This document shows positions 19,440-28,226 of a stretch of DNA of 64,000 nucleotides, piece by piece. A model generated the notes under the pieces. It saw only the letters and a program-made list of their open reading frames with translations. It was not told where the DNA came from and made no database searches. Each line of letters starts with the position of its first letter. Position 1 is the stretch's first letter. Location of the stretch: NCBI RefSeq assembly GCF_009936045.1, contig NZ_QWEQ01000004.1, positions 1 through 64,000 on the forward strand, written 5' to 3'. Origin of the DNA: Emergencia sp. 1XD21-10 (GTDB lineage Bacteria; Bacillota; Clostridia; Peptostreptococcales; Anaerovoracaceae). Position numbers and translations under genes: made by a program.

Positions 19440-19515
19440 TGGTGACCCATCGGAGATTCGAACTCCGGACACCTTGATTAAAAGTCAAGTGCTCTGCCGA
19501 CTGAGCTAATGGGTC
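19440..19515 (-). tRNA. tRNA-Lys (TTT)
   Basis: Anticodon TTT in loop CTTTTAA, stem CTTGA/TCAAG, acceptor GACCCAT, encoded CCA. Confidence 0.96.
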
Positions 19516-19522
19516 ATATTCT

Positions 19523-19597
19523 TGGCTGGGGTAGCAGGACTCGAACCTACGAATGACGGAGTCAAAGTCCGTTGCCTTACCACTTGGCGATACCCCA
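19523..19597 (-). tRNA. tRNA-Gln (TTG)
   Basis: Anticodon TTG in loop CTTTGAC, acceptor TGGGGTA (weak first pair typical of Gln), discriminator G, encoded CCA. Confidence 0.96.
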
Positions 19598-19612
19598 AAA
19601 TCATCAAATAAA

Positions 19613-19689
19613 TGGTGAGCCCACAGGGATTCGAACCCCGGACACACGGCTTAGAAGGCCGTTGCTCTATCCAGCTGAGCTATGAGCCC
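19613..19689 (-). tRNA. tRNA-Arg (TCT)
   Basis: Anticodon TCT in loop CTTCTAA, stem ACGGC/GCCGT, acceptor GGGCTCA with wobble pairs, encoded CCA. Confidence 0.95.
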
Positions 19690-19707
19690 ACACTAAATTT
19701 GAAAAAA

Positions 19708-19781
<74 letters not shown>

Positions 19782-19785
19782 ATGA

Positions 19786-19860
19786 TGGAGCGGAAGACGA
19801 GATTCGAACTCGCGACCCTCGCCTTGGCAAGGCGATGCTCTACCCCTGAGCCACTTCCGC
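19786..19860 (-). tRNA. tRNA-Gly (GCC)
   Basis: Anticodon GCC in loop TTGCCAA, acceptor GCGGAAG, discriminator T, encoded CCA. It is 4 bp from the other Gly tRNA. Confidence 0.96.
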
Positions 19861-19877
19861 ATGCTTGAAAAAAAAAT

Positions 19878-19962
19878 TGGTCGAGGGAGATGGATTCGAA
19901 CCATCGAAAGCTCAGCTAACGGATTTACAGTCCGCCCCCTTTGGCCACTCGGGAATCCCTCG
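19878..19962 (-). tRNA. tRNA-Tyr (GTA)
   Basis: Class II tRNA of 85 nt with long variable arm, anticodon GTA in loop CTGTAAA, acceptor CGAGGGA/TCCCTCG, encoded CCA. The first base is C rather than the usual G. Confidence 0.95.
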
Positions 19963-20028
19963 ACAAAAGTTTCCAAACTTAGTCATGTTATTTGATGAAT
20001 TGGAGTCAGTCTCCAACCTAATCTGTAT

Positions 20029-20103
20029 TGGAGCTGGTGGAGGGAATCGAACCCCCAACCTGCTGATTACAAATCAGCTGCTCTACCGTTGAGCCACACC
20101 AGC
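20029..20103 (-). tRNA. tRNA-Thr (TGT)
   Basis: Anticodon TGT in loop TTTGTAA, stem GCTGA/TCAGC, acceptor GCTGGTG, encoded CCA. Confidence 0.96.
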
Positions 20104-20123
20104 GCATTATTATGTTGAAAAAT

Positions 20124-20200
20124 TGGCGACCTGGAACGGGCTCGAACCGTCGACCTCCAGCGTGACAGGCTGGCATTCTAACCAACTGAACTACCAGGCC
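20124..20200 (-). tRNA. tRNA-Asp (GTC)
   Basis: Anticodon GTC in loop CTGTCAC, stem CCAGC/GCTGG, acceptor GGCCTGG/CCAGGTC, discriminator G, encoded CCA. Confidence 0.96.
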
Positions 20201-20303
20201 GCATTGCTTGTGCTTTTGCACCTCATTCGCGAATCTGCGAACTCACTGCGCAGCCGGTATTCCATCTCACCGCCATTGCGCTATCTCGGTCACTGTAGGA
20301 AAA

Positions 20304-20379
20304 TGGTGGGCGTTATAGGGCTCGAACCTATGACCCTCTGCTTGTAAGGCAGATGCTCTCCCAGCTGAGCTAAACGCCC
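20304..20379 (-). tRNA. tRNA-Val (TAC)
   Basis: Anticodon TAC in loop TTACAAG, acceptor GGGCGTT, encoded CCA. First gene of the operon. The 103-bp gap to tRNA-Asp holds no tRNA I can fold. Confidence 0.96.
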
Positions 20380-20416
20380 GCAGTGTCCGTTGCTTGTTTG
20401 CTTGGCACGTTTACAT

Positions 20417-20445
20417 AGTATACTATATCTTGTGTTACTTGTCAA
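20417..20445 (-). promoter_or_regulatory. Promoter of the tRNA operon
   Basis: Consensus -35 TTGACA (20440-20445) and near-consensus -10 TATACT (20417-20422) with a 17-bp spacer, about 38 bp upstream of tRNA-Val. A strong promoter fits a 15-gene stable RNA operon. Confidence 0.9.
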
Positions 20446-20555
20446 GCACTTTTTTGATTTTTTCTAAGCTTAGTGGAATCACCAGATTCATAAGCCGAAA
20501 ATTATATTATCACATTTCTTTTTACCTGTCAACATGATTTTCGTAAGTTTTAAAA

Positions 20556-21191
20556 TTAATTTTCTCTTCTTACTTTCTCATATCGAACGCTCTCAGAAAG
20601 CTTCTCAGCCCTCCCACCGGAAAGACCTGTGATAACTTCAGAAACCGCCGCAGTGTCCTCCGGATTAGTAACCAGTTCAAAGGTAACCGCGTCAGCATAG
20701 ACTATATTAGCAAATTTTACCGGATATGTAAAGGGGGAATTTTGTATTTTATTAAATACAGCATAATCCACCCTGTATTCCGTCACCTGCATTTCCTGCA
20801 CATCGCAGATTCCTGCCGCAGCAAGCCCCTGCTTTGCGCTGCTGGTGTAAGCACGCACCAGTCCACCGGTGCCCAGCTTAATACCGCCGAAATATCTGGT
20901 AACGACCACCACTACGTTGGTAATTCCCTCCTGCACCAGCATTTGCACCATAGGCGCTCCGCTGGTTCCCTGAGGTTCTCCGTCATCACTTGCCCACTGC
21001 ACCTGAAAATGGTCGCCGAGAACCATTGCAGGCACATTGTGGGTCGCGTCCTTATGTTTCTTTCTGATTTCTCCAACAAAAGCATCCGCTTCTTCCTTTG
21101 TTTCGACAGGCTTTACATAGGTGATAAATCTGGACTTTTCAATCACCTGCTCTGCCTGGCCCATTCCAAGAACCGTACTATATAACTTCAT
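20556..21191 (-). CDS. yigZ: YigZ/IMPACT family protein
   Basis: Two-domain protein of the YigZ/IMPACT family (B. subtilis YvyE, E. coli YigZ). Its role is uncertain but linked to ribosome or translation control. Conserved segments IEKSRFITYV, ATHNVPAMV, DDGEPQGTSGAPM and VTRYFGGIKLGTGGLVRAY are present. The ATG at 21191 follows AGAGG at about 10 nt; a GTG at 21197 is the alternative. The start overlaps the end of hflX by 14 bp, suggesting coupling. Confidence 0.9.
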   Translation of the reverse strand: MKLYSTVLGMGQAEQVIEKSRFITYVKPVETKEEADAFVGEIRKKHKDATHNVPAMVLGDHFQVQWASDDGEPQGTSGAPMVQMLVQEGITNVVVVVTRYFGGIKLGTGGLVRAYTSSAKQGLAAAGICDVQEMQVTEYRVDYAVFNKIQNSPFTYPVKFANIVYADAVTFELVTNPEDTAAVSEVITGLSGGRAEKLSESVRYEKVRREN

Positions 21192-22455
21192 ATTCACTTA
21201 ACCTCTGATAATCTTCCTGACTGATTTCCACCTCAAACAAGGTTCCTTTTTCTACGTACTCCATGGATTTCACCTGCGCCTTTTCGCAGAGATAGGAGGA
21301 AATATCTCCCCTCGTGTACGGAATCAGCAAGCTGACTTTAACATCGGAAAAGATTCTCTCTTTGATCAACTCGATGAGAAGTTCAATATTGCTGCCTGTT
21401 TTCGCAGATACGAAGACCTGCGAGTCAGAATTTGCCATAGTCGTAAGCTCTGGCACCAAATCAATCTTGTTGTAGACCATAATCTTGTCCTTTGCGGCAG
21501 CACCGATTTCAGCAAGAACCTTGTCCGTCACATCAATATGAAAACTGTGCTCTTCGTAGGCGCTATCCACCACGTGAAGCAAAAGATCCGCATAAAGAAC
21601 TTCCTCCAAAGTTGCCTTAAACGCTTCTATCAGACTATGGGGCAGCTTGCTGACAAACCCAACTGTATCTACCAGAATGAACTGATGACTGCTGTCTACT
21701 TTGACACTGCGGCTTTGGGCATCCAAAGTCGCAAAAAGCATATTTTTTTCAGTGACGCTCTTTTCTTCTTTGTCAGTGATAGAAAGCAGTCTGTTCATCA
21801 GTGCAGATTTTCCGGAGTTCGTGTATCCTACGAGCGCAACCACCGGCACGCCGTTTTTCTCTCGCCTCGCCCGCTGTACCGTGCGTGTTTTGCGAAGCTC
21901 TGAAAGCTCATCTTTGATATCCTCCATGCGCCGCTCAATATGTCTTCTGTCAGTCTCCAGCTTTTTCTCGCCGGGGCCTCTGGTACCGATTCCGCCGCCC
22001 TGTCTGGAAAGAGATTTGCCAAAGCCGGTCAGTCTCGGCATTCTATATTTCAGCTGCGCCAGTTCTACCTGCAGCTTGCCTTCCTTAGAATCTGCGCGGG
22101 CTGCGAAAATATCCAAAATCAAAATCGTTCTGTCGATGACACGCACGCCGATGGCGTCTTCCAGATTGCGCAGCTGCATTCCAGTCAGTTCATCATTAAA
22201 AATCACCACGTCTGCCTCCATGTTAGCAGCCAGCTTTGCAACCTCTTCTACCTTGCCCTTTCCTATCATGGTTGCAGTATTGGGTCTTTCCAGTACCTGA
22301 ATGACTTTGCCGAGAACTTCTGCGCCTGCCGCTTCTGAAAGTCCGGCAAGTTCCTCCATGGAATAAGAAATATCTTCCTTTCGCTGCAATCCCACTAAAA
22401 TTGCGCGATATGTTTCTTCTGTAATAATTTCATTATTTTCATTAAATCTAAGCAT
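21178..22455 (-). CDS. hflX: Ribosome-associated GTPase HflX
   Basis: GTPase that binds the 50S subunit and rescues stalled or stress-damaged ribosomes. An N-terminal HflX domain and coiled coil (RRHIERRMEDIKDELSEL) precede the G domain with GYTNSGKSALMNRL, DTVGFVSKLPH and NKIDLV. The start at 22455 (LRFNENNE) gives 425 aa. It has a poor ribosome-binding site, but TATACT lies just upstream, so a leaderless message is conceivable. The open frame to 22494 overlaps the yunB stop as ATGA and is the alternative. Confidence 0.92.
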   Translation of the reverse strand: MLRFNENNEIITEETYRAILVGLQRKEDISYSMEELAGLSEAAGAEVLGKVIQVLERPNTATMIGKGKVEEVAKLAANMEADVVIFNDELTGMQLRNLEDAIGVRVIDRTILILDIFAARADSKEGKLQVELAQLKYRMPRLTGFGKSLSRQGGGIGTRGPGEKKLETDRRHIERRMEDIKDELSELRKTRTVQRARREKNGVPVVALVGYTNSGKSALMNRLLSITDKEEKSVTEKNMLFATLDAQSRSVKVDSSHQFILVDTVGFVSKLPHSLIEAFKATLEEVLYADLLLHVVDSAYEEHSFHIDVTDKVLAEIGAAAKDKIMVYNKIDLVPELTTMANSDSQVFVSAKTGSNIELLIELIKERIFSDVKVSLLIPYTRGDISSYLCEKAQVKSMEYVEKGTLFEVEISQEDYQRLSEYEVI

Positions 22456-22490
22456 GTTCTTAGTATAACACAAAATGCACTGAAAAGTCA

Positions 22491-23153
22491 TCATGTTGCG
22501 TCTAAAATATCTTCTTTTGGCACATTTACATAACTGTCAGGCACATCGCCCACGATAACAGCCTCAGAAATCAACACTTTATTAGTTACTTTTACGCTTT
22601 CCTTTGAAAAGGGCTGCAAAATCTGCACGCTGCTTTCCAGCACAATATAAATCTTGTATTTAGTCTGATTGATTCCCTGACTTTCAAACTCCGTTTCAAA
22701 ATCGTATTTCGTCACCGCAAGAGGTAAAAGTTTCACCTCAACTCCAAAGCCGGTCTGTGACAAAACCTTGCTGCCCAGCAGTGTTCCGTAAGAAATCTCC
22801 ACGATTTTCCGGTCCATAGCCTCGTACTTCTTTTGCAGGCTTTCTGCAAAAGAAGACACCATCTTATTAATCAAACTGGTGTTAGCCTGCACCATCTGCA
22901 TTTTTCCATCATCGCCGGTTTTGATGAGGAAAAGCTTATCCGCATAATCTTCGTCAGAAAAATTTTCCCTGATTGTTTCGTTAATCAGCTCCGTCACCAT
23001 GCCCCTAGCTTTCAAATGGCTGATTGCGTCAATATTTGGACCAATCTGCCGTTTTAACCCTTCTGCCAGTATTAAACACCCTAGTGCAAAAATCAGCAGC
23101 CCTATGGCCGTTTTTTTCCAAAACCAGCCTGCCGCGGATGACCGTCTTCCCAT
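22491..23153 (-). CDS. yunB: Sporulation protein YunB
   Basis: Matches the YunB family of sporulation proteins, required for normal spore development in B. subtilis. An N-terminal membrane segment (about 14-34) is followed by a soluble domain with LLGSKVLSQTGFGVEVKLLP, INQTKYKIYIVLE and VGDVPDSYVNV, the family hallmarks. The ATG at 23153 is chosen because GGGAGG lies 7 nt upstream, giving 220 aa. That site is also the 3' arm of the codY terminator hairpin. The window contains no other clear sporulation gene. Confidence 0.88.
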   Translation of the reverse strand: MGRRSSAAGWFWKKTAIGLLIFALGCLILAEGLKRQIGPNIDAISHLKARGMVTELINETIRENFSDEDYADKLFLIKTGDDGKMQMVQANTSLINKMVSSFAESLQKKYEAMDRKIVEISYGTLLGSKVLSQTGFGVEVKLLPLAVTKYDFETEFESQGINQTKYKIYIVLESSVQILQPFSKESVKVTNKVLISEAVIVGDVPDSYVNVPKEDILDAT

Positions 23154-23199
23154 AAAAAAACCTCCCGCTTCTGTCATAATATGACCGCTTGGAGGTTTT
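23153..23199 (-). terminator. Terminator of codY overlapping the yunB ribosome-binding site
   Basis: On the minus strand AAAACCTCC pairs with GGAGGTTTT, with an inner hairpin GTCAT-ATT-ATGAC, then a run of seven T that abuts the yunB ATG. The 3' arm doubles as the yunB ribosome-binding site, so folding would both stop transcription and hide the site. Confidence 0.75.
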
Positions 23200-23227
23200 G
23201 GTTACTCTAAACTATACAATTATAAGT

Positions 23228-24007
23228 TTAAACTTCGAAATCTTTAATACCATCGCGAAGGAACTCATTGGTGATTTTTATTCTCGTACCTTTCATCCCC
23301 AGAGATCTGGACTCGATAACACCGGCACTTTCCAACTTTCTCAGCGCATTTACAATCACAGAACGGGTGATTCCGGACTTGTCTGCAATCTTGCTGGCAA
23401 CAAGCAGACCCTCTGAACCTTTCAATTCTGCAAAGATTTTTCCTACTGCATCCATTTCAGAATACGAAAGTGTTGACAGTGCCATTTCTACGGCTTCGCG
23501 CATTCTAACGTCTTCTTCCTCTTCCTGGGCGATAGCACGGGAAACCTCAAGGCCTACAACTGTTGCACCATATTCACAGATGGCGATATCTTCATCATCA
23601 TATGCCTTTTCCGGTCTTGCAAGGAGCAGTGTTGCAATACGCTGACCGCTGAACACAATTGGCACGATGGTGTGATATTTGCTTGCCATAGTGTACTCAT
23701 CACCATAATACTCCTTAATGCTGTCATAGGTCAAATTAGTTCGGGTTTCTTCCACCTTTAAAAATCTGTCATTATATACCTGCGGCAGAACGACTTTCTC
23801 AATTTCTTCATCGTATGTCAAAGGAGCCTCCTCGCCATCTTCGTATTTGGCAGCCAAAAGTTTTCCTTTTCTGTTTAAAATATAGATGTTGGACCCCAGC
23901 AATTCGCTCATGACGCCGCAAAGCTCATCAAAAGATATATAGCCCGCTGTACTGTCCGCAAGTACGTTATTCAACTTTCTTACTCTTTTTAACAAATTTT
24001 CACTCAT
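23228..24007 (-). CDS. codY: Global nutrient regulator CodY
   Basis: GTP- and branched-chain-amino-acid-responsive DNA-binding protein that represses amino acid synthesis, transport and adaptation genes during rich growth. At 259 aa it has the canonical two domains: an N-terminal GAF ligand domain (about 1-155) and a C-terminal winged helix. The helix-turn-helix ASKIADKSGITRSVIVNALRK is almost invariant across the family. It lies downstream of hslVU as in B. subtilis. The ilv, leuA and ilvE genes in this window are its likely targets. Confidence 0.97.
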   Translation of the reverse strand: MSENLLKRVRKLNNVLADSTAGYISFDELCGVMSELLGSNIYILNRKGKLLAAKYEDGEEAPLTYDEEIEKVVLPQVYNDRFLKVEETRTNLTYDSIKEYYGDEYTMASKYHTIVPIVFSGQRIATLLLARPEKAYDDEDIAICEYGATVVGLEVSRAIAQEEEEDVRMREAVEMALSTLSYSEMDAVGKIFAELKGSEGLLVASKIADKSGITRSVIVNALRKLESAGVIESRSLGMKGTRIKITNEFLRDGIKDFEV

Positions 24008-24067
24008 AATTTACCTCAATTTCTTCTAAACAATTACTCAACTAATATTAGCTCTAAAATACCGGAA

Positions 24068-25507
24068 TTATAGAATATACCGGTCAACATCATCCTTGTG
24101 AATGGTATCCATAAACTTATTCTGCACATACTCCCTGTCAATGACAATCTTTTCTTTATCCATATCCGGAATGTTAAAAGATATGTCCTCCAACAGTTTT
24201 TCCAGAATCGTATGCAGTCTTCTTGCTCCGATATTTTCAGTCTGCTCATTCATAAGATACGCCATTCCGGCGATTTCGTCAATAGCTTTTTCAGAAAATT
24301 CCACATTTATTCCTTCAGTTTCTAATAAAGCCTTATGCTGTTTCAGAATTGCATTCTCTGGAACTGTAAGAATCTGGATAAAGGATTCCTTTGTTAAGTT
24401 CTGCAGTTCTACCCTAATTGGAAAACGCCCCTGCAACTCTGGAATTAAATCAGTGGGTTTTGCAGTATGGAATGCACCAGCGCCGATGAACAGAATATGG
24501 TCGGTTTTTACAGGGCCATACTTAGTATTTACCACGCTGCCCTCTACAATAGGCAAAATATCACGCTGCACCCCTTCTCTGGACACGTCAGCACCGCTGC
24601 GATAGCTGGAGCCAGATGCAATCTTATCAATTTCATCGATAAAGATAATGCCGTTCTGCTCTGCATTTTCCAAGGCTTCATCGGTCACTTGATCCATATC
24701 CAAAAGATTCTGTGCCTCCTGTTCTCTTAAGATCTTTCTTGCCTCTTTGACTCTGACTCTCTTGGTCTTTGTCTTCTGAGGCATCATGTCACCGAAAATA
24801 TTGCCGATAGCAATGCTCATGCCTTCATTACTCATGTCAAGCTGGTTGCCTTTTGGGGTATCCAGCACTTCAATCTCGATAAACTGTTCTTCCAGAAGTC
24901 CGTCACGAAGCTGCTGTCTCACTTGTTCCCTTGCCATTTCCACATCGGTAGGCTCGGATTTCACTTCTGCTTCCTTCGCCTTGCTTTCTTCATAAAGCTG
25001 CTTCTGACTTGCATAGCCACCGCTATTCATGATAAAGTCAAACGGGTTTCTTGCCTTTGGTTGTCCGCTTTTTTTCTTACTGCCAGGAATCATCGCTTCG
25101 ATAATTTTTTCTTCTGCAATTCCCTCTGCCACCTCGTATTTTTCTTTCAATCTGGACTGCTTGGTGATGCGAATAGATGCTTCCACCAAATCACGAACCA
25201 TGGAATCCACATCTCTTCCTACATATCCAACCTCTGTAAATTTAGTCGCTTCGACCTTTACGAAAGGGGCTTCCATCAATTTGGCAAGACGTCTTGCAAT
25301 TTCAGTCTTACCGCAACCAGTAGGTCCCATCATCAAGATATTCTTCGGCGTAATTTCTTCGCGCAGCTCGTCAGAAAGCAAACTTCTTCTGTATCTATTT
25401 CTGAGGGCGATAGCTACAGACTTTTTCGCCTCATCTTGACCGATAATATATTTGTCCAATTCACCGACAATCTCTTTCGGTGTCATGCTTTGAATTTTCC
25501 CTGCCAT
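24068..25507 (-). CDS. hslU: ATP-dependent protease ATPase subunit HslU (ClpY)
   Basis: AAA+ unfoldase that feeds substrates to HslV. It has Walker A MGPTGCGKTEIARRLA, Walker B GIIFIDEIDKIA, an intermediate (I) domain at about 110-240, the arginine-finger region and the HslV-docking C-terminus DDVDRYIL. The length, 479 aa, is typical. The ATG lies 14 bp downstream of hslV. Confidence 0.96.
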   Translation of the reverse strand: MAGKIQSMTPKEIVGELDKYIIGQDEAKKSVAIALRNRYRRSLLSDELREEITPKNILMMGPTGCGKTEIARRLAKLMEAPFVKVEATKFTEVGYVGRDVDSMVRDLVEASIRITKQSRLKEKYEVAEGIAEEKIIEAMIPGSKKKSGQPKARNPFDFIMNSGGYASQKQLYEESKAKEAEVKSEPTDVEMAREQVRQQLRDGLLEEQFIEIEVLDTPKGNQLDMSNEGMSIAIGNIFGDMMPQKTKTKRVRVKEARKILREQEAQNLLDMDQVTDEALENAEQNGIIFIDEIDKIASGSSYRSGADVSREGVQRDILPIVEGSVVNTKYGPVKTDHILFIGAGAFHTAKPTDLIPELQGRFPIRVELQNLTKESFIQILTVPENAILKQHKALLETEGINVEFSEKAIDEIAGMAYLMNEQTENIGARRLHTILEKLLEDISFNIPDMDKEKIVIDREYVQNKFMDTIHKDDVDRYIL

Positions 25508-25521
25508 GTTAAAATCCCCCC

Positions 25522-26061
25522 TTACAGCTTTTCCACAGAAATATTATCATTGGTGTACACGCAAATAGAAGAGGCAATTTTCAGCGATTCTCTTACAATT
25601 TCCTCTGCGCTCATTTCCGTATGGTTAAACAGCGCATTAGCCGCGGAATAAGCAAAATTGCCGCCGGACCCTATTGCAATGAAATCCTGATCCGGTACGA
25701 TAACTTCTCCATTGCCTGAAACTACCAGCAAATCATCTTTGTCTGCTACAATCATCAAAGCTTCTAAGCTGCGCATACCGTTATCACTTCGCCACATCTG
25801 GGCTAAATCCACTGCAGCACGTTTCAGGTTACCGCCGTGTTCTTCCAGTTTTTTCTCAAATTTTTCTGTCAGCGCAAAGGCATCGGAAACTGAGCCTGCA
25901 AATCCGGTCAAAACTGTATTCTTAAAAATTTTCTTTACTTTTTTTGCTCCATTTTTCATGATGGCAGTTTCACCCATAGTTACCTGTCCGTCACCGCCAA
26001 TTGCGACATCGTCTGGTCCTCTTCTCACTGCGCAAATCGTTGTTGCATGGAACTGTACCAT
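25522..26061 (-). CDS. hslV: ATP-dependent protease peptidase subunit HslV (ClpQ)
   Basis: Proteasome-like threonine peptidase that pairs with HslU. After a short propeptide (MVQFHA) the sequence TTICAVR supplies the catalytic N-terminal Thr. GDGQVTMG and [10 protein letters not shown] are family blocks. The start at 26061 has GGAGG 7 nt upstream, giving 179 aa. The open frame to 26121 would overlap topA and is not used. xerC and trmFO, present between topA and hslV in Bacillus, are absent here. Confidence 0.95.
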   Translation of the reverse strand: MVQFHATTICAVRRGPDDVAIGGDGQVTMGETAIMKNGAKKVKKIFKNTVLTGFAGSVSDAFALTEKFEKKLEEHGGNLKRAAVDLAQMWRSDNGMRSLEALMIVADKDDLLVVSGNGEVIVPDQDFIAIGSGGNFAYSAANALFNHTEMSAEEIVRESLKIASSICVYTNDNISVEKL

Positions 26062-26083
26062 TTCTCTACCTCCACTTTTCCTT

Positions 26084-28171
26084 CTATTCTTTATAATCAC
26101 ACTCACTGTTAGAACATGCAAATTTTCCTGTTTTTGATTTTTTCTCTACCAAAAGTGCGCCGCATTTTGGACAAGATTTATCCACCGGTTTGTCCCAGTA
26201 AGACTGGCTGCATTCCGGGTAACCGCTGCAGCCGTAGAACAGCTTGCCGCGCTTGCTTTTTCTTGCCACAATATCCTTACCACAATTTGGACATTTTACA
26301 CCAATTGTTTTTACAATCGGCTTGGTATTTTTACATTCTGGATACCCACTGCACGCGGCAAATTCTCCAAATCTTCCCATCTTCAGCACCATAGGTTTGC
26401 CGCAGAGTTCACAATTCTCTCCCGTAGGCTGATCTTCTATGACAACCTTTTCGATGGCTTCGTCAGCGACTTTCAACTCTTTTTCAAAAGGTCCGTAGAA
26501 ATCGCGAATGACTTTCTTCCACTCTGTCTTTGACATTTCCACATCGTCCAGATGGTCTTCCATTCCCGCCGTAAAGTTGACGTCGACGATTTCTTTGAAA
26601 TATTCTTCCATCAAACCGGTTACCAAAAATCCTAGTTCCGTCGGAATCAGTGACTTCTTCTCTCTCGATACATATTTTCGTTCAGATAAAGTCGCCACGA
26701 TAGGCGCATAGGTACTTGGGCGTCCGATATTCTTCTCTTCCAGTTCTTTAACAAGGCTTGCTTCTGTATATCTTGACGGCGGCTGGGTAAAGTTCTGTTC
26801 GCCCAAAACGCCGGTATTCGTCAAAGTTTCTCCCTTTTCCAGTTCAGGAAGGATTCTGTCCTTATCATCGTCTAAACTGTTCTTATATATTCGCTGATAA
26901 CCGTCAAAGAGCAGCTTGGAACCGGTAGTCTTAAAGGTATAATCACCATTTTGAATTTCCACCTGCAGATTATCGAATCTGGCAGCGGTCATCTGACTAG
27001 CCATAAAACGACACCAAATCAAACGATACAGCTTGAACTGATCATTTGTTAAGGAGTCTTTGATATCTTCCGGAACCAGACTGATGTTACTTGGTCTGAT
27101 TGCCTCATGGGCGTCCTGAATATCCTTTTTCTTATTGGTATATACATTGCGCCCCAAGTATTCACTTCCATAATGCTCTGTGATAAAGGAAGCCGCAGCA
27201 CCTCTTGCCTCTTCAGAAATTCGCACCGAATCTGTACGCAGATACGTAATCAAACCTACGCTGCCAACACCTTTTACATCTACACCTTCATAAAGCTGCT
27301 GTGCAACCATCATAGTCTTTCTTGTATTAAAGTTCAACTTGGTAGACGCTTCCTGCTGCATGCTGCTGGTAGTAAAGGGCGCATAAGGCTTTTTAGTCCG
27401 CTCTTTCTGCGTCAGTGCAGTTACGGTATAATTACCTCTTTTCAGTTCAGCGATGATACGGTCATTTTCCGCTTTATTTTCGATGGTGATTTTCTTCTTT
27501 TGATATTCAGACAGCTTGGCAGTAAAGAGCTTGCCTTTTTTAAATTCAGCTGTAATAGTCCAGTACTCTTTCGGCTCAAACTTCTGGATTTCCTTTTCTC
27601 TATCGCAGAGAATTTTCAGTGCTGCTGACTGCACGCGACCTGCTGACAATCCTTTCCTGATTTTTCTCCACAGAAGCGGACTAATCTGATAACCTACCAG
27701 ACGATCCAGTACTCTTCTCGCTTGCTGCGCATCCACAAGACTGAGATCAATCTTTCTCGGATGTTTGATTGCTTCTTTAATGGTAGTTTTCGTTATCTCA
27801 TTGAATACAACTCTACAAACCGCATCAGAATCCATTCCCAGTAAATTGGCAAGATGCCAGGAAATTGCTTCTCCTTCGCGGTCCGGGTCAGTTGCCAGAT
27901 AAATTTTGGAAGCCTTTTTGGCTTCTTTTCGCATCTCTTTGATAATATCCCCTTTGCCTCTGATAGCAATATACTGCGGCTCGAAATCGTTCTCGATGTC
28001 TATCCCCAGTTTGCTCTTTGGCAAATCTCTCACATGACCTACCGACGCAATCACTTTGTAATTGGAACCAAGATATTTTCCTATGGTCTTCGCCTTAGAT
28101 GGTGACTCTACAATTACCAGTGTCTTCCTTGCAGCCGTCTTTGTCGTTGTCTTTTTCTTTGTAGCTGCCAT
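26084..28171 (-). CDS. topA: DNA topoisomerase I
   Basis: Type IA topoisomerase that relaxes negative supercoils. It has the Toprim domain with [13 protein letters not shown] and [14 protein letters not shown], and the active-site tyrosine in [12 protein letters not shown]. Three C-terminal four-cysteine zinc ribbons (CELCGK, CPNCGK and CPKCGA) complete the protein. The length of 695 aa is normal. AGGAGGAG precedes the ATG. A perfect palindrome lies 28 bp upstream of the start. Confidence 0.97.
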   Translation of the reverse strand: MAATKKKTTTKTAARKTLVIVESPSKAKTIGKYLGSNYKVIASVGHVRDLPKSKLGIDIENDFEPQYIAIRGKGDIIKEMRKEAKKASKIYLATDPDREGEAISWHLANLLGMDSDAVCRVVFNEITKTTIKEAIKHPRKIDLSLVDAQQARRVLDRLVGYQISPLLWRKIRKGLSAGRVQSAALKILCDREKEIQKFEPKEYWTITAEFKKGKLFTAKLSEYQKKKITIENKAENDRIIAELKRGNYTVTALTQKERTKKPYAPFTTSSMQQEASTKLNFNTRKTMMVAQQLYEGVDVKGVGSVGLITYLRTDSVRISEEARGAAASFITEHYGSEYLGRNVYTNKKKDIQDAHEAIRPSNISLVPEDIKDSLTNDQFKLYRLIWCRFMASQMTAARFDNLQVEIQNGDYTFKTTGSKLLFDGYQRIYKNSLDDDKDRILPELEKGETLTNTGVLGEQNFTQPPSRYTEASLVKELEEKNIGRPSTYAPIVATLSERKYVSREKKSLIPTELGFLVTGLMEEYFKEIVDVNFTAGMEDHLDDVEMSKTEWKKVIRDFYGPFEKELKVADEAIEKVVIEDQPTGENCELCGKPMVLKMGRFGEFAACSGYPECKNTKPIVKTIGVKCPNCGKDIVARKSKRGKLFYGCSGYPECSQSYWDKPVDKSCPKCGALLVEKKSKTGKFACSNSECDYKE

Positions 28172-28198
28172 TTCTCCTCCTGCTATTTTGATTTTAAC

Positions 28199-28219
28199 AC
28201 TACAATGTTACATTGTAGT
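28199..28219. promoter_or_regulatory. Perfect 10-bp dyad upstream of topA
   Basis: Arms ACTACAATGT and ACATTGTAGT flank a single central base in the dprA-topA spacer. No T run follows, so it looks more like an operator than a terminator. The protein that would bind it is unknown. Confidence 0.5.
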
Positions 28220-28226
28220 AGGGATA

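Noticed and set aside
20201..20303. Possible 16th tRNA in the gap between tRNA-Asp and tRNA-Val
   Set aside because: No T-loop, acceptor stem or encoded CCA could be folded from this 103-bp stretch on either strand.
23154..23177. Longer yunB start at 23177
   Set aside because: That ATG lies inside the terminator hairpin without its own ribosome-binding site, while the ATG at 23153 has GGGAGG 7 nt upstream.
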